A stretch of DNA of 64,000 nucleotides, taken from NCBI GenBank assembly GCA_019084025.1, contig JAHRBI010000001.1, positions 584,663 to 648,662 on the forward strand, written 5' to 3'. Positions 50,385-60,906 of this stretch are shown piece after piece. Source of the DNA: Burkholderiaceae bacterium DAT-1 (GTDB taxonomy: Bacteria > Pseudomonadota > Gammaproteobacteria > Burkholderiales > Chitinimonadaceae). Each line of letters begins with the position of its first letter. Position 1 is the first letter of the stretch. Made by a program: the position numbers and the translations under genes. The notes below the pieces were generated by a model. That model saw only the letters and a program-made list of their open reading frames with translations. It searched no databases and had not been told where the DNA came from.

Positions 50385-51170
50385 TCACGTTGCCATATTG
50401 CCGAGACAGGCCGTCATTGAACGATCGGCCGTAGTGCCCATATCAAGCCAGAAGCTGACCACCCACGGTGTTTTCGGCGGCAAGGTTGAAGCACCGGGCA
50501 GGGTGCATTTGCTGGTTGGCTGCGCCACCATGAATGCGACACTGGATAGATTTAACTGCGTCGCAAGAGTCTGCTGTGTCCAGACTATATTGCCCCAGTT
50601 ATTTGCCGGGGTGGATAGGCTGCAGGCTACGCCCGAGGGGGAGCTTATCAAGATGAGCTGCTTGCTCGAACCGTCTACATGCAGGCCGCGGCAGATTGGC
50701 GTCGGGGTGGCAGAAGTAATATCGTTAAACGTCCACAATACAGTATTACCGCACGCCGGCTGAGTTCCCCCTGCCGCGCACAAGGCCGGATTCCATTTGT
50801 CGCTTGCAGTAGCCCCGATATTGATTGGCGTGGATGGCAGCGCCTTCTGTGTCGCGCCCGTCAACTTTTTACTGGATGCATCAATAGATGCGCCGGATAG
50901 GACTACCAGATGATTCGCCACGTCCGCATTACTGGCGATGCCGATCCCGTAGCCAGCAGCCTGTAACTCTGCCAGTGCACTCAACTCGGCAAATGCAGTC
51001 TGGCCCGCCGTACTGGCACTACTGACTGACTGGATTGAACCGGTCACCGTATTGCGGAACACCACTACCATCGCCATCACAACAATGAGCGATACCGCCA
51101 GACCTACCATCAATTCTATGAGGGTGAAACCACTGGCGCGTGCGAACTCCCGTCTGAAGGAAAGGTGCAT
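50385..51170 (-). CDS. Second PilW-like minor pilin
   Basis: 261 residues. Leader MHLSFRREFARASG, mature start FTLIELMVGLAVSLIVVMAMVVVF with Glu5, followed by the LSALAELQAAGYGIG segment that corresponds to the RDIRMAGFGMSG region of PilW in the first operon. Cysteines in the second half suggest disulfides. Overlaps the preceding gene by one base and is followed by the beta-repeat protein. Confidence 0.8.
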   Translation of the reverse strand: MHLSFRREFARASGFTLIELMVGLAVSLIVVMAMVVVFRNTVTGSIQSVSSASTAGQTAFAELSALAELQAAGYGIGIASNADVANHLVVLSGASIDASSKKLTGATQKALPSTPINIGATASDKWNPALCAAGGTQPACGNTVLWTFNDITSATPTPICRGLHVDGSSKQLILISSPSGVACSLSTPANNWGNIVWTQQTLATQLNLSSVAFMVAQPTSKCTLPGASTLPPKTPWVVSFWLDMGTTADRSMTACLGNMAT

Positions 51171-51625
51171 TAGAGGCTCACCTGAATCGTACCGGGGCTG
51201 CCGAACAGGCTGCTATTGGTGCTAGAGGTAAAGGTCGCCTGCTGGCTCATGACCTTACTTCCCCCGACCGTTACCTCCTGATCAGTACAGGCATAACTGA
51301 TACCCAGTGTGACGGGCGCAGCCGACGCGCCGATACTCACATTAAATGTCTTGGTGGCCGCAGCGCACAAGGCGGGTATGCCGCCATTTGCCAAGACATG
51401 CTCGCGGATACGCAATACCACTTCGTTTTTCATGTCTGTACGAACCTGCTGAACCGCATTTGAGTTCAATGCATATGCAGACCCCAGGCCAGTAATCAGC
51501 ACAATCATCATGGCAATCAGGCTGTCTAGCAGCGTAATCCCCGATTGCAATCGGAGCGACGGTGGCGGATGAACGCCACGCACCTGGCGCCTAACCATCT
51601 TATTTGCCTTCTTCTGGGTGATCAT
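51170..51625 (-). CDS. Second PilV-like minor pilin with Asp5
   Basis: 151 residues. A long basic leader of 28 residues ends in RLQSG, and the mature start is ITLLDSLIAMMIVLITGLG. Position 5 is aspartate instead of the usual glutamate. The rest is short with two cysteines (ALCAA, ISYAC). By place in the operon it corresponds to PilV. A GGGGCGG site precedes ATG 51625. A downstream start would still keep the same cleavage site. Confidence 0.75.
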   Translation of the reverse strand: MITQKKANKMVRRQVRGVHPPPSLRLQSGITLLDSLIAMMIVLITGLGSAYALNSNAVQQVRTDMKNEVVLRIREHVLANGGIPALCAAATKTFNVSIGASAAPVTLGISYACTDQEVTVGGSKVMSQQATFTSSTNSSLFGSPGTIQVSL

Positions 51626-51635
51626 ATCCGCCCCA

Positions 51636-52100
51636 TCAAGAAACCGTTATTAAGGGCAGGCTGCCATTCGCGCTCGGACCAATGCATGTCGTCGCATCCG
51701 GGGACGTGGTTACCCCACCTCTGCTCGTGAGCGCAAGGCAAGTTTTACTCCCCCCTCCGATGGACGCGGACACACCCGCGGGCAAGCTGGTTTTCCAGAG
51801 CAATACATTATCTGCGTTGGTTTTACAGGTTGCCGCACTGCATGCGTAAAGCGAAATGGTCGTCCCACTGATCGTTATGAATGCCGCAGCAGCGCTTGAA
51901 TCTGTAATGGCGCCCGGATTGCGCAGCGCAGTTGCACGCAGTTTGTGCAGTACTTCACTCTGAACCTGAGTGTTGGCGGTCGCCAGACGGCTATTGGTGC
52001 GCCAACTTTTGCTAAGCAGGGCGGCGAATAAAAGCACAACCCCCATGATGATAATGACCACCAGAGACTCAAACAGTGTAAATCCGCGCTGATTCCACAT
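51636..52100 (-). CDS. Second FimT/GspH-like minor pilin
   Basis: 154 residues. Leader MWNQRG, mature FTLFESLVVIIIMGVVLLFAAL with Glu5. A region of alternating strands with four cysteines (CSAATC, CLALT, CIGPS) follows. Corresponds in position to fimT of the first operon; 10 bases upstream of the PilV-like gene. Confidence 0.78.
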   Translation of the reverse strand: MWNQRGFTLFESLVVIIIMGVVLLFAALLSKSWRTNSRLATANTQVQSEVLHKLRATALRNPGAITDSSAAAAFITISGTTISLYACSAATCKTNADNVLLWKTSLPAGVSASIGGGSKTCLALTSRGGVTTSPDATTCIGPSANGSLPLITVS

Positions 52101-52116
52101 CTTGCCCCCTGCTTGA

Positions 52117-52599
52117 TTAACAGGTTTTGCCCGACACGACGGTGATCGTTGAATCTGTGCTACTCATAGTGAGCTCACAATTACTCAGGATGGTTCCAGT
52201 GATACCGGTTGCCGTAACAGACCAGGAATCTGGCGTCGGGCTGGTTCCCGGCGTAAACGTATAGCTATATTTAAAGAATTGCGTCTGGGATGACTTCCAG
52301 CCGGGCACAAGCGATGCCAGCGTGGGGGTGGAAGTTGAATTGTAGGTAGTCGCCGCGGTCACCTTTGCCAGAGGCGACCCTTTCATGCTACCGGGATAGA
52401 CGAGTGCCTGTTGATACCCGCTGGTAATGGCTGCACCAAGTGTCATCAGGTCAGTTTTTGCGCCTGAAACACGGCTGCCTTTGATATAGGAGGTATACGC
52501 TGGAATCGCGATCGCCGTCAGAATGCCAATGATTGCAATCACAACCAGCAGCTCAATCAGCGTAAAACCCCGTACCTGGAAACGACCCACAACGCTCAT
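52117..52599 (-). CDS. Second type IV pilin-like protein (PilE/PilA family)
   Basis: 160 residues. Leader MSVVGRFQVRG, mature FTLIELLVVIAIIGILTAIAIPAY, a fully standard pilin helix unlike the Arg18-bearing paralogue at 6961. A C-terminal cysteine pair (NCELT...GKTC) gives the D-loop. First gene of the second minor-pilin operon. It could be a minor pilin or the major subunit of a second pilus type. Confidence 0.85.
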   Translation of the reverse strand: MSVVGRFQVRGFTLIELLVVIAIIGILTAIAIPAYTSYIKGSRVSGAKTDLMTLGAAITSGYQQALVYPGSMKGSPLAKVTAATTYNSTSTPTLASLVPGWKSSQTQFFKYSYTFTPGTSPTPDSWSVTATGITGTILSNCELTMSSTDSTITVVSGKTC

Positions 52600-53033
52600 T
52601 CCTATACACCCTCAACCTTCATAAACTCGCTCTGACACATCAGACGCACCGCCCGATTATGACACTACACGTTTTGCACAATTCATGATTGATAACCAAA
52701 ATTCCACTTTGGTACCTTTATGCAATCAGGCACCAATTAAAAATATCTATTCGACTAGCATGCTACCCAACATTTATAACCTTGCCAAGCAAGACGTCAG
52801 TTAAAAACAGGGCTAGCCCATCAAATTAAAATTAAGCAAATTCTTATAAATAAAGCACTTACATCAATTAATTGCACATTCACTCGACACTGGTCTTACC
52901 GGAAATACATACCTGCACTCCAGTACATAAAATGAAACCAATAAAAATACCATCGCAGCGAATTTCGTCGAAGACTTATATTTAAGTGGTATTATTGTGC
53001 AAATGTGCAATTATTCAAATCACGCAAATAGCC
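52600..53033. other. AT-rich gene-free region upstream of the second pilin operon
   Basis: No frame with coding character. Strongly A+T rich (16 G+C of 60 bases at 52801-52860). Contains four copies of the heptamer TTGCACA: forward at 52674-52680 and 52872-52878, reverse at 52996-53002 and 53004-53010. The 10-base words ATTGCACATT (52871-52880) and AATGTGCAAT (53002-53011) form a wide inverted repeat. Probably the control region of the pilin operon. Confidence 0.55.
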
Positions 53034-53059
53034 AAAAAAATACCCCGCCGGAGCGGGGT
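53034..53059 (-). terminator. Terminator of the pnt operon
   Basis: On the minus strand: ACCCCGC, CGGA-type loop, GCGGGGT followed by a run of T. Lies about 25 bases after the pntB stop. Confidence 0.88.
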
Positions 53060-53083
53060 TGGATTTGAACGGCTGAATAGAGG

Positions 53084-54466
53084 TCAGTGCGCAACAGCCT
53101 TCAACATGTCCTCCACGACCTTCTTGGCATCACCAAACACCATCATGGTCTTATCGAGGTAGAAGAGTTCGTTGTCCAGGCCTGCATAGCCCGCATTCAT
53201 GGACCGTTTCACTACCACCACAGTGCGGGCCTTGTGCGCTTCCAGAATCGGCATGCCGTAGATCGGGCTCTGCTTATCTTTTTGTGCGGCCGGATTCACC
53301 ACGTCGTTGGCGCCAATCACCAGCACCACATCGGTATTCGAGAAGTCGGAATTGATTTCTTCCATCTCCAGCACATGCTCGTACGGCACTTCAGCTTCAG
53401 CCAGTAACACGTTCATGTGGCCCGGCATACGCCCAGCAACCGGGTGAATGGCGTAGCGCACGTTCACACCTGCTTCGTTCAACAGGTCTGCATACTCCTG
53501 CAGTGCATGCTGGGCGCGCGATACCGCCAAACCGTAACCCGGCACGATGACTACATTGGCCGCATTGCTCATCATGAAGGCCGCATCTTCCGCACTGCCT
53601 GCCTTGTAGGCCTTGGCCTCGCCATCACCGGATGCTGCAGCCTCGGCACTATCGCCACCCATGCCGCCAAAGATCACGTTCAGCAACGAACGGTTCATGG
53701 CCTTGCACATGATGTAGGACAGAATCGCGCCGGATGCGCCCACCAGTGAGCCTGCAATGATCAGCACGGAATTGCCCAGCGTGAAACCAATACCCGCTGC
53801 CGCCCAGCCGGAGTAGCTGTTCAGCATCGACACCACCACCGGCATGTCACCGCCGCCAATCGGCGCGATCAGGAAATAGCCCAGCGCCAGCGATAGGCCC
53901 GTCATGATAAAGAACGAAGTGAGCGACTCAGTGATGAAGTAATGCGAACCCGCTGCCAGCATCAGCAATGCGATGCCCAGCTGCGCAGGCTTCACCCAGC
54001 CGCCCTTGAGCGGCTTGGCGCCCAGCTTGCCGGAGAGCTTGCCCCAGGCGATCACGGATGCAGTAAAAGTAATCCCGCCGATGAAACAGCCCACAAACAG
54101 TTCGACGCGCTGCACGGTTGTATGATGTACGCCCGGATGCTGCACAGCAGCCAGCGCGATCAGCACAGCGGCCAGACCCACTAGCGAGTGCATCAGCGCC
54201 ACGGTTTCCGGCATTTGCGTCATCGGTACCGTTTTGGCACGGAAGATACCGATACCAGCACCCGCGACCACCGCCACCAGTATCAGTGCCAGATTGGGGT
54301 TGGGAACAATGGCCAGTGTGGTCAGACCGGCAATAGCCATCCCGGCCATGCCGAACTTGTTACCGGCAATGGCGCTCTTGGGACTGGAGAGGCCGCGCAG
54401 CGACAAAATGAACAAAATGGCCGCAACGAGGTAAAGCCAGTCTGCATAGGCTTGGAATGAAGTCAT
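53084..54466 (-). CDS. pntB: NAD(P) transhydrogenase subunit beta
   Basis: 460 residues. About nine membrane helices (1-265) are followed by the NADP(H)-binding domain III with VPGYGLAVSRAQHAL, the PVAGRMPGHMNVLLAEA segment and VIGANDVVNPAA. Proton-driven transfer of hydride from NADH to NADP+. Third gene of a three-subunit pntA-pntAB-pntB set, 10 bases after pntAB. Confidence 0.96.
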   Translation of the reverse strand: MTSFQAYADWLYLVAAILFILSLRGLSSPKSAIAGNKFGMAGMAIAGLTTLAIVPNPNLALILVAVVAGAGIGIFRAKTVPMTQMPETVALMHSLVGLAAVLIALAAVQHPGVHHTTVQRVELFVGCFIGGITFTASVIAWGKLSGKLGAKPLKGGWVKPAQLGIALLMLAAGSHYFITESLTSFFIMTGLSLALGYFLIAPIGGGDMPVVVSMLNSYSGWAAAGIGFTLGNSVLIIAGSLVGASGAILSYIMCKAMNRSLLNVIFGGMGGDSAEAAASGDGEAKAYKAGSAEDAAFMMSNAANVVIVPGYGLAVSRAQHALQEYADLLNEAGVNVRYAIHPVAGRMPGHMNVLLAEAEVPYEHVLEMEEINSDFSNTDVVLVIGANDVVNPAAQKDKQSPIYGMPILEAHKARTVVVVKRSMNAGYAGLDNELFYLDKTMMVFGDAKKVVEDMLKAVAH

Positions 54467-54476
54467 GGTGGCCTCC

Positions 54477-54818
54477 TTATTTCTTCTTGCGGAACATGTC
54501 GAGCATGCGCGAGGTCACGGCGAAGCCGCCAAAGATGTTTACGCTGGCGAGAAAGACGGCCAGTGCACCCAAGACCGATGTGGGCGAGAGACTATCGCCG
54601 CCAACCGTCACGGTTTGCAGCAAGGCACCTACGATGATGATGCCGGAAATGGCATTGGTTACGGCCATGAGTGGCGTATGCAGAGCAGGCGTCACGTTCC
54701 AGACGATGTGATAACCGACCACAATGGCCAGCACAAAAATAGTGAATGTCGCGACAAAGGGGGTAGCGGCGACGGTTTCAACGGCTGCCTGTGCAGCCTG
54801 TGCGATTTCGATGCTCAT
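54477..54818 (-). CDS. pntAB: NAD(P) transhydrogenase subunit alpha part 2
   Basis: 113 residues with three or four membrane helices; contains [21 protein letters not shown], which is typical of the membrane part of subunit alpha. Separate here from the NAD-binding part, the split-alpha form known from alphaproteobacteria and many betaproteobacteria. Overlaps pntA by 4 bases (ATGA). Confidence 0.94.
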   Translation of the reverse strand: MSIEIAQAAQAAVETVAATPFVATFTIFVLAIVVGYHIVWNVTPALHTPLMAVTNAISGIIIVGALLQTVTVGGDSLSPTSVLGALAVFLASVNIFGGFAVTSRMLDMFRKKK

Positions 54819-55990
54819 GATTGGGTCTCCGGTACGCTGGCAGGCTTCACTGGGGCCGGTGCGGTTGCAGCACCAAAGCGGCGCTGACCTGCATGGCAGA
54901 TAAGGGAGGCGGCAAGGATGTCGTCTTCAAGATTCAGTGCGTAGCCGCCTTCCTTGGTCAGCAGCAACGCCACAAAATTGAAGACATTGCGCGCATACAG
55001 GGCAGATGCATCTGCCGCGACCATACCCGCAAGATTGCTCGGGCCAAGAATGGTCACGCCACCGTCGGTGATGACAGTTTCATCCTTGCGTGTGAGCGGG
55101 CAATTGCCGCCCCAGTCGGAGGCCAGATCAACCACAACCGCGCCCGGCTTCATGCCATTGACGGTATCTGCAGACAGCAGCACCGGTGCCGGACGACCCG
55201 GAATCAGCGCGGTGGTAATCACAATGTCGGCATTGCGTGCATGCTTGTCGACCAGCGCAGCCTGACGCTGCTTGTAGTCGTCACTCATTTCACGGGCGTA
55301 ACCACCCGATGTCTCGGCCTGCTTCTTTTCTTCCTCGTTCAGCGGGACTTCGATGAACTTGGCACCCAGTGATTCCACCTGCTCCTTAGCCACCGGACGT
55401 ACATCAAAGGCTTCCACGACCGCACCGAGGCGCTTGGCTGTCGCAATCGCCTGCAAGCCAGCCACCCCTGCCCCCAGAATCAATACACGGGCAGGCTTAA
55501 CCGTACCCGCAGCCGTCATCAGCATGGGCATGAAGCGTGGATAGTGATTGGTTGCCAGCAAAACGGCGCGATAGCCTGCAATATTGGCCTGCGACGACAG
55601 CACGTCCATGGCTTGCGCACGGGTGGTACGTGGCACCAACTCCAGTGCATAGGCATCGAACGATCGGGATGTGTAGGCGTCCAGATGCGGATTGCGATAG
55701 GGATCGCACAGCGAAACAACCGCCGCCCCTTCTGGAATCAACACCAGTTCTTCGGCATTGGGCGCACGTACCTTGGCGACGAGCTTTGCACCCGCAACTG
55801 TGGCTGCAAAGTCCGGGCAGACTTTGGCTCCGGCAGCCTCGAACGCGGCATCCGGAATCGCAGCATGGCGACCGGCGCCCCGCTGGACGTGCACGGTCAG
55901 GCCTGCGCCGACCCATTTCTTGATGGTTTCGGGTATGGCCGCAACTCGGGTTTCCCCAGCTGCGGATTCACCGGGAATGGCAATCTGCAT
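54815..55990 (-). CDS. pntA: NAD(P) transhydrogenase subunit alpha part 1
   Basis: 391 residues, soluble NAD(H)-binding domain I. Begins [20 protein letters not shown]; Rossmann motif [20 protein letters not shown] near 172-191; the mobile-loop region and [14 protein letters not shown] follow. First gene of the operon. A palindrome matching the one at the fadH promoter lies 239 bases upstream. Confidence 0.95.
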   Translation of the reverse strand: MQIAIPGESAAGETRVAAIPETIKKWVGAGLTVHVQRGAGRHAAIPDAAFEAAGAKVCPDFAATVAGAKLVAKVRAPNAEELVLIPEGAAVVSLCDPYRNPHLDAYTSRSFDAYALELVPRTTRAQAMDVLSSQANIAGYRAVLLATNHYPRFMPMLMTAAGTVKPARVLILGAGVAGLQAIATAKRLGAVVEAFDVRPVAKEQVESLGAKFIEVPLNEEEKKQAETSGGYAREMSDDYKQRQAALVDKHARNADIVITTALIPGRPAPVLLSADTVNGMKPGAVVVDLASDWGGNCPLTRKDETVITDGGVTILGPSNLAGMVAADASALYARNVFNFVALLLTKEGGYALNLEDDILAASLICHAGQRRFGAATAPAPVKPASVPETQS

Positions 55991-56322
55991 GACAACCTCT
56001 GCAAAGCAATGAAAATCCGTTCAATCGCGACGCTGGCGACAAGTCGGCGGATATTCAATGCGATGTGCATTGCCGCAGTATGAAGGCCAGACGGGCGATC
56101 GGGACTAAAACACCAGCCCCTGGCGACATGGATAAGCTCCATCGCGTCAGGCTCCGGTTTGATCGCCGCGTGTGGCAGCAGGTTCCGGTACGATAACCGG
56201 ATCAGCGAGTGCCGGTAAGCACTCTCATTCAAGCAAGTGCTTGACTGCTTCTATTCAAACACGGATTGGACAGAATGGGAATGAGCTGTTGCTGCATTGC
56301 AACAGAAGGGAGATGTGTGGAT
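55991..56322. other. Gene-free region upstream of pntA
   Basis: 332 bases between the chemoreceptor stop and pntA. I see no convincing coding frame. It holds the palindrome listed separately at 56229-56244, a CCGGTACG/CGATAACCGG-type imperfect inverted repeat near 56190, and no clear sigma-70 promoter by eye. Likely the pnt control region. Confidence 0.45.
56229..56244. promoter_or_regulatory. Palindrome TCAAGC-N4-GCTTGA upstream of pntA
   Basis: Perfect 6+6 inverted repeat with spacer AAGT. It has the same half-sites and spacing as the palindrome at the fadH promoter (27811-27826, spacer GTTT). Candidate operator for a shared regulator. Confidence 0.5.
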
Positions 56323-57798
56323 TCAGAAGAGCTCAGCCTGAGCGTAACTATCTGATTCGATGACTTCTGCAGGGTAGCCGACCCGCAAGCCGCCCCAGTG
56401 CTCGCCATCCACGAATACCGGCACCGACAGATCGTGCATGACCTCACCGGTATCACGGACATAGGTTTGCACCAGTACGACATCCTGATGCGCGCCGCAG
56501 CGCACGCCGGTCGGATCATTAAAGATGCGCTTGGTCCGGTTGCCCACAAGATCCCTGGCGGGGTCACCAGTCAGCGGCTGGCAGAATTTGTTGTTATGCG
56601 TGGGCACGTAGCCCCGCTTGTCGGTTGCAATGGCATAAACCACATCGGGAAACTGTTGCAGGAAAGGCTCCTGAAGGCCGGGCAGCACTTGATCTGCAAA
56701 GGTATCGAATGACGTGGTGTACTTGGGTGGCTGGGTGCCGGAAACAGGCAGATAACGATCCGAAAACAAATCTGTCCGGCTAAGCCGTCCTTCGGTGATC
56801 GATTCTGAAAAAATCCGGCCAATTGCATCCGCTGTGCTTCTGGCCAGACGGAAGAGATCCAGATGCACACAGGGTGTTTCGGATTCGACAATCACCTTGA
56901 AGCTCGACTCGGCATGCAGGCTGGCTTTAGCCGAAGTATCCGACAGTTCGTTCTGGAATCGGCCAATATGCAGATAGCTCTCGCTCGCATGAGACTCGAT
57001 CTGGTCTGCACGGATAGCGGAGGTTTCGGCCTGCTCGGTAATCACCTGAAGATGAGCGGTGGTATCAATGGCACCGGACACCATATGATGGAGATTTCGT
57101 GCGACATTGGTAGCCACGTCGACTACTGCATCAGAACGAGCCGCCAATGAGCTGATACTGCGTACAGAGGTGTCTGTGGCTGTATGAATAGCCGATACAG
57201 ACGCCGTGATGCTGCTTGCAGCCTGCATGGTCGACTGCGCCAGACGCCCCACTTCTTCCGCCACCACCGAGAAACCCCGACCTGCCTCACCAGCGCGCGC
57301 GGCCTCGATTGCTGCATTCAGTGCCAGCATATTGGTCTGTTTGGCGATACCCTGAATCGTGACACTGGCGGCCTGAATCTGCTTCATTTCCGCAGCCAGT
57401 GTGTGCAGCATGGCCTCGGTCTCATGGATTTGCTGCACAATGCCGCCTAGCTCACTGACCGCATCATCCAGCTCACGAGCGCCATTTTCCGACTCGTTCC
57501 GGGTCTGACTGGCGACCTCTGTCGCCTCACGCACCCGGTCAACGACCTGATGAGCGGACTCCCGGATGGCAATGGACTCATCCGAAATGGCGTTGGATAA
57601 GCCTGCAATATTGGTTGCATCACGACTCAATACTGCCAACCGATGACACACACTGGCCAGATTCATACCGACTTCGCGCAACGCAATGCTCAGCACCGCC
57701 GACGAGGAGTCCGACTGTTCGACACTGGACGCCACTGTATCAACCTGCTCGTCCTGAGCAGGCTGGGGCGTCCTGAAAAAACGCTTGAGATTCAACAT
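56323..57798 (-). CDS. Soluble methyl-accepting chemotaxis protein, signalling domain first
   Basis: 491 residues from ATG 57798 (57813 also possible). No membrane helix. The chemoreceptor signalling hairpin is N-terminal (about 60-310), with the tip [30 protein letters not shown] near 155-185. It is followed by a C-terminal region (about 330-491) with [20 protein letters not shown] and an ending [17 protein letters not shown] that looks like a ligand-binding sensor of the Cache/PAS kind. Cytoplasmic sensor at the wrong end compared with classical receptors. No che genes are nearby. Ligand unknown. Confidence 0.83.
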   Translation of the reverse strand: MLNLKRFFRTPQPAQDEQVDTVASSVEQSDSSSAVLSIALREVGMNLASVCHRLAVLSRDATNIAGLSNAISDESIAIRESAHQVVDRVREATEVASQTRNESENGARELDDAVSELGGIVQQIHETEAMLHTLAAEMKQIQAASVTIQGIAKQTNMLALNAAIEAARAGEAGRGFSVVAEEVGRLAQSTMQAASSITASVSAIHTATDTSVRSISSLAARSDAVVDVATNVARNLHHMVSGAIDTTAHLQVITEQAETSAIRADQIESHASESYLHIGRFQNELSDTSAKASLHAESSFKVIVESETPCVHLDLFRLARSTADAIGRIFSESITEGRLSRTDLFSDRYLPVSGTQPPKYTTSFDTFADQVLPGLQEPFLQQFPDVVYAIATDKRGYVPTHNNKFCQPLTGDPARDLVGNRTKRIFNDPTGVRCGAHQDVVLVQTYVRDTGEVMHDLSVPVFVDGEHWGGLRVGYPAEVIESDSYAQAELF

Positions 57799-57886
57799 GA
57801 GCCGTCCACACATCAGTGCTTGGCTTTACTTTAGTACACTCGCACAAGCGATGTCCTTCAGCACAGGCACAGACGGTCAGCCGAAC

Positions 57887-57914
57887 AAAAAGCCGCTCTT
57901 GCGAGCGGCCTTTT
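57887..57914 (-). terminator. Terminator of the gat operon
   Basis: On the minus strand GCCGCTC-GCAA-GAGCGGC followed by TTTTTG, about 22 bases after the gatB stop. Confidence 0.88.
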
Positions 57915-57935
57915 CTGCGGACATTCGACTCAGTT

Positions 57936-59366
57936 TCAGGCGGTCAGCTTGCGTTTGAGAATCTCGTTTACCGTTGCAGGATCCGCCTTGCCCTTGGCTG
58001 CCTTCATGCACTGGCCCACCAGCGCATTGAACGCCTTCTCCTTGCCCGACTTGAATTCGCCCACCATCCCGGCATTGGCATCCAGCACGGCATCAATCAT
58101 GGCTTCAATGGCGCCTGTATCGGTTTCCTGCTTCAGACCCAGCTCTTCGATCAGCTGGTCTGCAGACTTGTCCGACTCCCACATGGCGCGCAGCACATCC
58201 TTGCCACCCTTCTGGTTGATCGTCTTGTCGGCAATCCGCCTGAGGATGCTAGCCAGACCATCAGGACGCACCGGACAATCGGCAATGGTCTTCTCCTCGC
58301 GATTCAGCTGCGCGGAAATATCGCCCATCAGCCAGTTACTAGCGAGCTTGGGCTCGACGCCTGCAGCCACCACCGCTTCGAAGTAAGCGGCCATTTCGCG
58401 GCTGGCGGTCAGCGCAACAGCGTCGTATTGCGGCAGACCATACTGGCTTGCAAAGCGCGCTTGCATGGCTTCCGGCAGTTCCGGCAGTTCGGCGCGCACT
58501 GCATCGATTTCGGCTTCCGAAATCACCAGCGGCGGCAGATCCGGATCGGGGAAGTAGCGATAATCGTGTGCATCTTCCTTGCTGCGCATCATACGTGTTT
58601 CGCCGGTATCCGGATCAAACAGTACGGTGGCCTGCACGATTTCGTGCCCATCTTCGATCTGTTCGATCTGCCACTGTGTTTCGAATTTGATCGCCTGTTC
58701 CATGAACTTGAAGCTGTTCAAGTTCTTGATTTCACGGCGGGTGCCGAACTTTTCCTGACCCTTCGGACGCACAGATACGTTCACATCGCAACGGAACGAA
58801 CCTTCCTGCATATTGCCGTCGCAGATACCGATCCAGGTCACGATATTGTGCAGCGCCTTGGCATAAGCCACGGCTTCAGCTGCGGAACGCATTTCCGGTT
58901 CGGACACGATTTCCAGCAACGGTGTACCCGCGCGGTTCAAATCGATGCCGCTTACGCCCTGAAAGCCTTCGTGAACCGACTTGCCTGCATCTTCTTCCAG
59001 ATGGGCGCGGGTCAGGTTGATCTTCTTTTCTTCATCGCCCACGCGGATGGTCACGGCGCCGCCCTCGACAATCGGCAGCTCAAACTGACTGATCTGATAG
59101 CCCTTGGGCAGATCGGGGTAGAAATAATTCTTGCGGGCAAACACCGATTTACGGTTGATATTCGCACCAATGGCCAGGCCAAAACGGATGGCCTTCTCGA
59201 CCGCCGCTTTATTCATCACCGGCAACACACCCGGCAGCGCCAGATCCACGGCGCAGGCCTGCGTATTCGGCGCCTGACCAAAATCAGTGGAGGCGCCGGA
59301 AAAAATCTTCGAATGCGTGGATAGCTGGGTATGCACTTCCAGCCCGATCACAACTTCCCATTGCAT
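57936..59366 (-). CDS. gatB: Asp/Glu-tRNA amidotransferase subunit B
   Basis: 476 residues from ATG 59366, giving the standard [15 protein letters not shown] start with GGAAGG upstream; longer frames to 59417 look artefactual. Contains the kinase cradle (about 1-290: [42 protein letters not shown]) and the C-terminal helical and YqeY-like tail (about 330-476). Phosphorylates and amidates mischarged Glu-tRNA(Gln) and/or Asp-tRNA(Asn) with GatA and GatC. Confidence 0.96.
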   Translation of the reverse strand: MQWEVVIGLEVHTQLSTHSKIFSGASTDFGQAPNTQACAVDLALPGVLPVMNKAAVEKAIRFGLAIGANINRKSVFARKNYFYPDLPKGYQISQFELPIVEGGAVTIRVGDEEKKINLTRAHLEEDAGKSVHEGFQGVSGIDLNRAGTPLLEIVSEPEMRSAAEAVAYAKALHNIVTWIGICDGNMQEGSFRCDVNVSVRPKGQEKFGTRREIKNLNSFKFMEQAIKFETQWQIEQIEDGHEIVQATVLFDPDTGETRMMRSKEDAHDYRYFPDPDLPPLVISEAEIDAVRAELPELPEAMQARFASQYGLPQYDAVALTASREMAAYFEAVVAAGVEPKLASNWLMGDISAQLNREEKTIADCPVRPDGLASILRRIADKTINQKGGKDVLRAMWESDKSADQLIEELGLKQETDTGAIEAMIDAVLDANAGMVGEFKSGKEKAFNALVGQCMKAAKGKADPATVNEILKRKLTA

Positions 59367-59446
59367 GGTTACTTTTCCTTCCATGTCTCGGCCTGCCACC
59401 ACATCCATCACGTACATGACAGGCTCGAATGATTCTATTGTCGCCC

Positions 59447-60898
59447 TTAAAGCGCCGGTGCCTTGGTATGCCAGTCCGTCACCTGCTGGAACTGATGCGC
59501 CAGATTCAGCAACTTCGCTTCGGCAAAATGCGTCCCGATCAGCTGCATGCCAATCGGACGGCCATTGCTGGCAAAGCCCACCGGATGCGACAGCCCCGGC
59601 AGACCGGCCAGATTCACACCCAGCGTGTAGACGTCTTCCAGATAGGCTGCGACCGGATCAGCGTTCTTGCTGCCGAGATTCCAGGCGACTGTCGGGGCGG
59701 CCGGTGCGGCGATGACATCGCACTGGGTAAAGCCCTTGAGGAAATCCTCGGTCAAGAGGCGGCGCACCTTCTGAGCCTTCAGGTAATAAGCATCGTAGTA
59801 ACCGTGGCTCAACACGTAGGCGCCCGTCAGAATCCGGCGCTTCACTTCCGGGCCAAAGCCTTCGGCGCGACTCTTCTCGTACATGTCGTTCAGATCGCGG
59901 TATTCAGCAGCGCGATGACCGTAGCGCACACCATCAAAGCGGCTCAGATTGCTCGATGCTTCCGCAGGTGCAATCACGTAGTAGGCCGGAATGGCCAGCT
60001 CGGTGCGCGGCAGGCTGATTTCCACAATTTCCGCGCCCAGCTTTTTGTATTCAGCCAGCGCCGCTTCCACCGCAGCAGCCACTTCGCGATCGAGACCAGC
60101 ACCAAAGTATTCCTTCGGCAACCCGATGCGTACGCCTGCCAGCGATTTGCCCAGATCACGGGTGTAATCCTCGGACTCCCGCACCAGACTGGTGGCATCG
60201 CGCACATCATGGCCTGCCATCACATTCAGCATCAGCGCACAGTCTTCTGCGGTCTGGGCAATCGGGCCGCCCTGATCCAGACTGGATGCAAACGCCACCA
60301 TGCCATAGCGGCTGACCACGCCGTACGTCGGCTTGATACCGGTCACGCCACAGAAGGCGGCAGGCTGACGAATCGAGCCGCCGGTATCGGTTGCGGTTGC
60401 AGCGGGCGCCAGACGTGCTGCCACGGCCGCAGCCGAACCACCCGAGCTGCCGCCCGGTACAGCGTTCAGATCCCACGGATTTTTCACCGCACCAAACGCC
60501 GAATTCTCGTTGGCGGAACCCATGGCGAATTCGTCCATATTGGTGCGGCCCAGGGTCACCAGACCAGCAGCCTTGGCCTTGGTGACGACATGCGCATCGT
60601 AGGGCGACACAAAATTCGCCAGCATCTTCGAGCCACAGGTGGTCTTCCAGCCTTCGGCACAGAAAATGTCCTTGTGCGCAATCGGCGCGCCGAGCAGCAA
60701 ACCAGTCTCACCGGCGGCACGACGGGCATCGGCTGCACGCGCTTCGTTCAGGGTGAGATCACGGTCCACGGTGATAAAGGCATTCAGCGCGCCATTGTGC
60801 GCCGTGATGCGGTCGAGATAATCGGTGGCCAGTTCGACGGCCGAGACCTTGCCGTCAGCCAGCAGAGTCGAAATCTGTTTAAGAGTATGAGTGGTCAT
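59447..60898 (-). CDS. gatA: Asp/Glu-tRNA amidotransferase subunit A
   Basis: 483 residues from ATG 60898. Amidase-signature protein with the Ser-cisSer-Lys triad: Lys in [11 protein letters not shown] (near 75) and serines in [15 protein letters not shown] (near 145-160), plus [14 protein letters not shown]. Releases ammonia from glutamine for GatB. Separated from gatC by gmhA; the start lies 9 bases after the gmhA stop. Confidence 0.96.
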   Translation of the reverse strand: MTTHTLKQISTLLADGKVSAVELATDYLDRITAHNGALNAFITVDRDLTLNEARAADARRAAGETGLLLGAPIAHKDIFCAEGWKTTCGSKMLANFVSPYDAHVVTKAKAAGLVTLGRTNMDEFAMGSANENSAFGAVKNPWDLNAVPGGSSGGSAAAVAARLAPAATATDTGGSIRQPAAFCGVTGIKPTYGVVSRYGMVAFASSLDQGGPIAQTAEDCALMLNVMAGHDVRDATSLVRESEDYTRDLGKSLAGVRIGLPKEYFGAGLDREVAAAVEAALAEYKKLGAEIVEISLPRTELAIPAYYVIAPAEASSNLSRFDGVRYGHRAAEYRDLNDMYEKSRAEGFGPEVKRRILTGAYVLSHGYYDAYYLKAQKVRRLLTEDFLKGFTQCDVIAAPAAPTVAWNLGSKNADPVAAYLEDVYTLGVNLAGLPGLSHPVGFASNGRPIGMQLIGTHFAEAKLLNLAHQFQQVTDWHTKAPAL

Positions 60899-60906
60899 GT
60901 TTTCGC

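Noticed and set aside
52700-52760. Possible sigma-54 promoter before the second pilin operon
   Set aside because: The best match on the minus strand (GGTGCCTGATTGC) has a 9-base instead of a 10-base gap between GG and GC.
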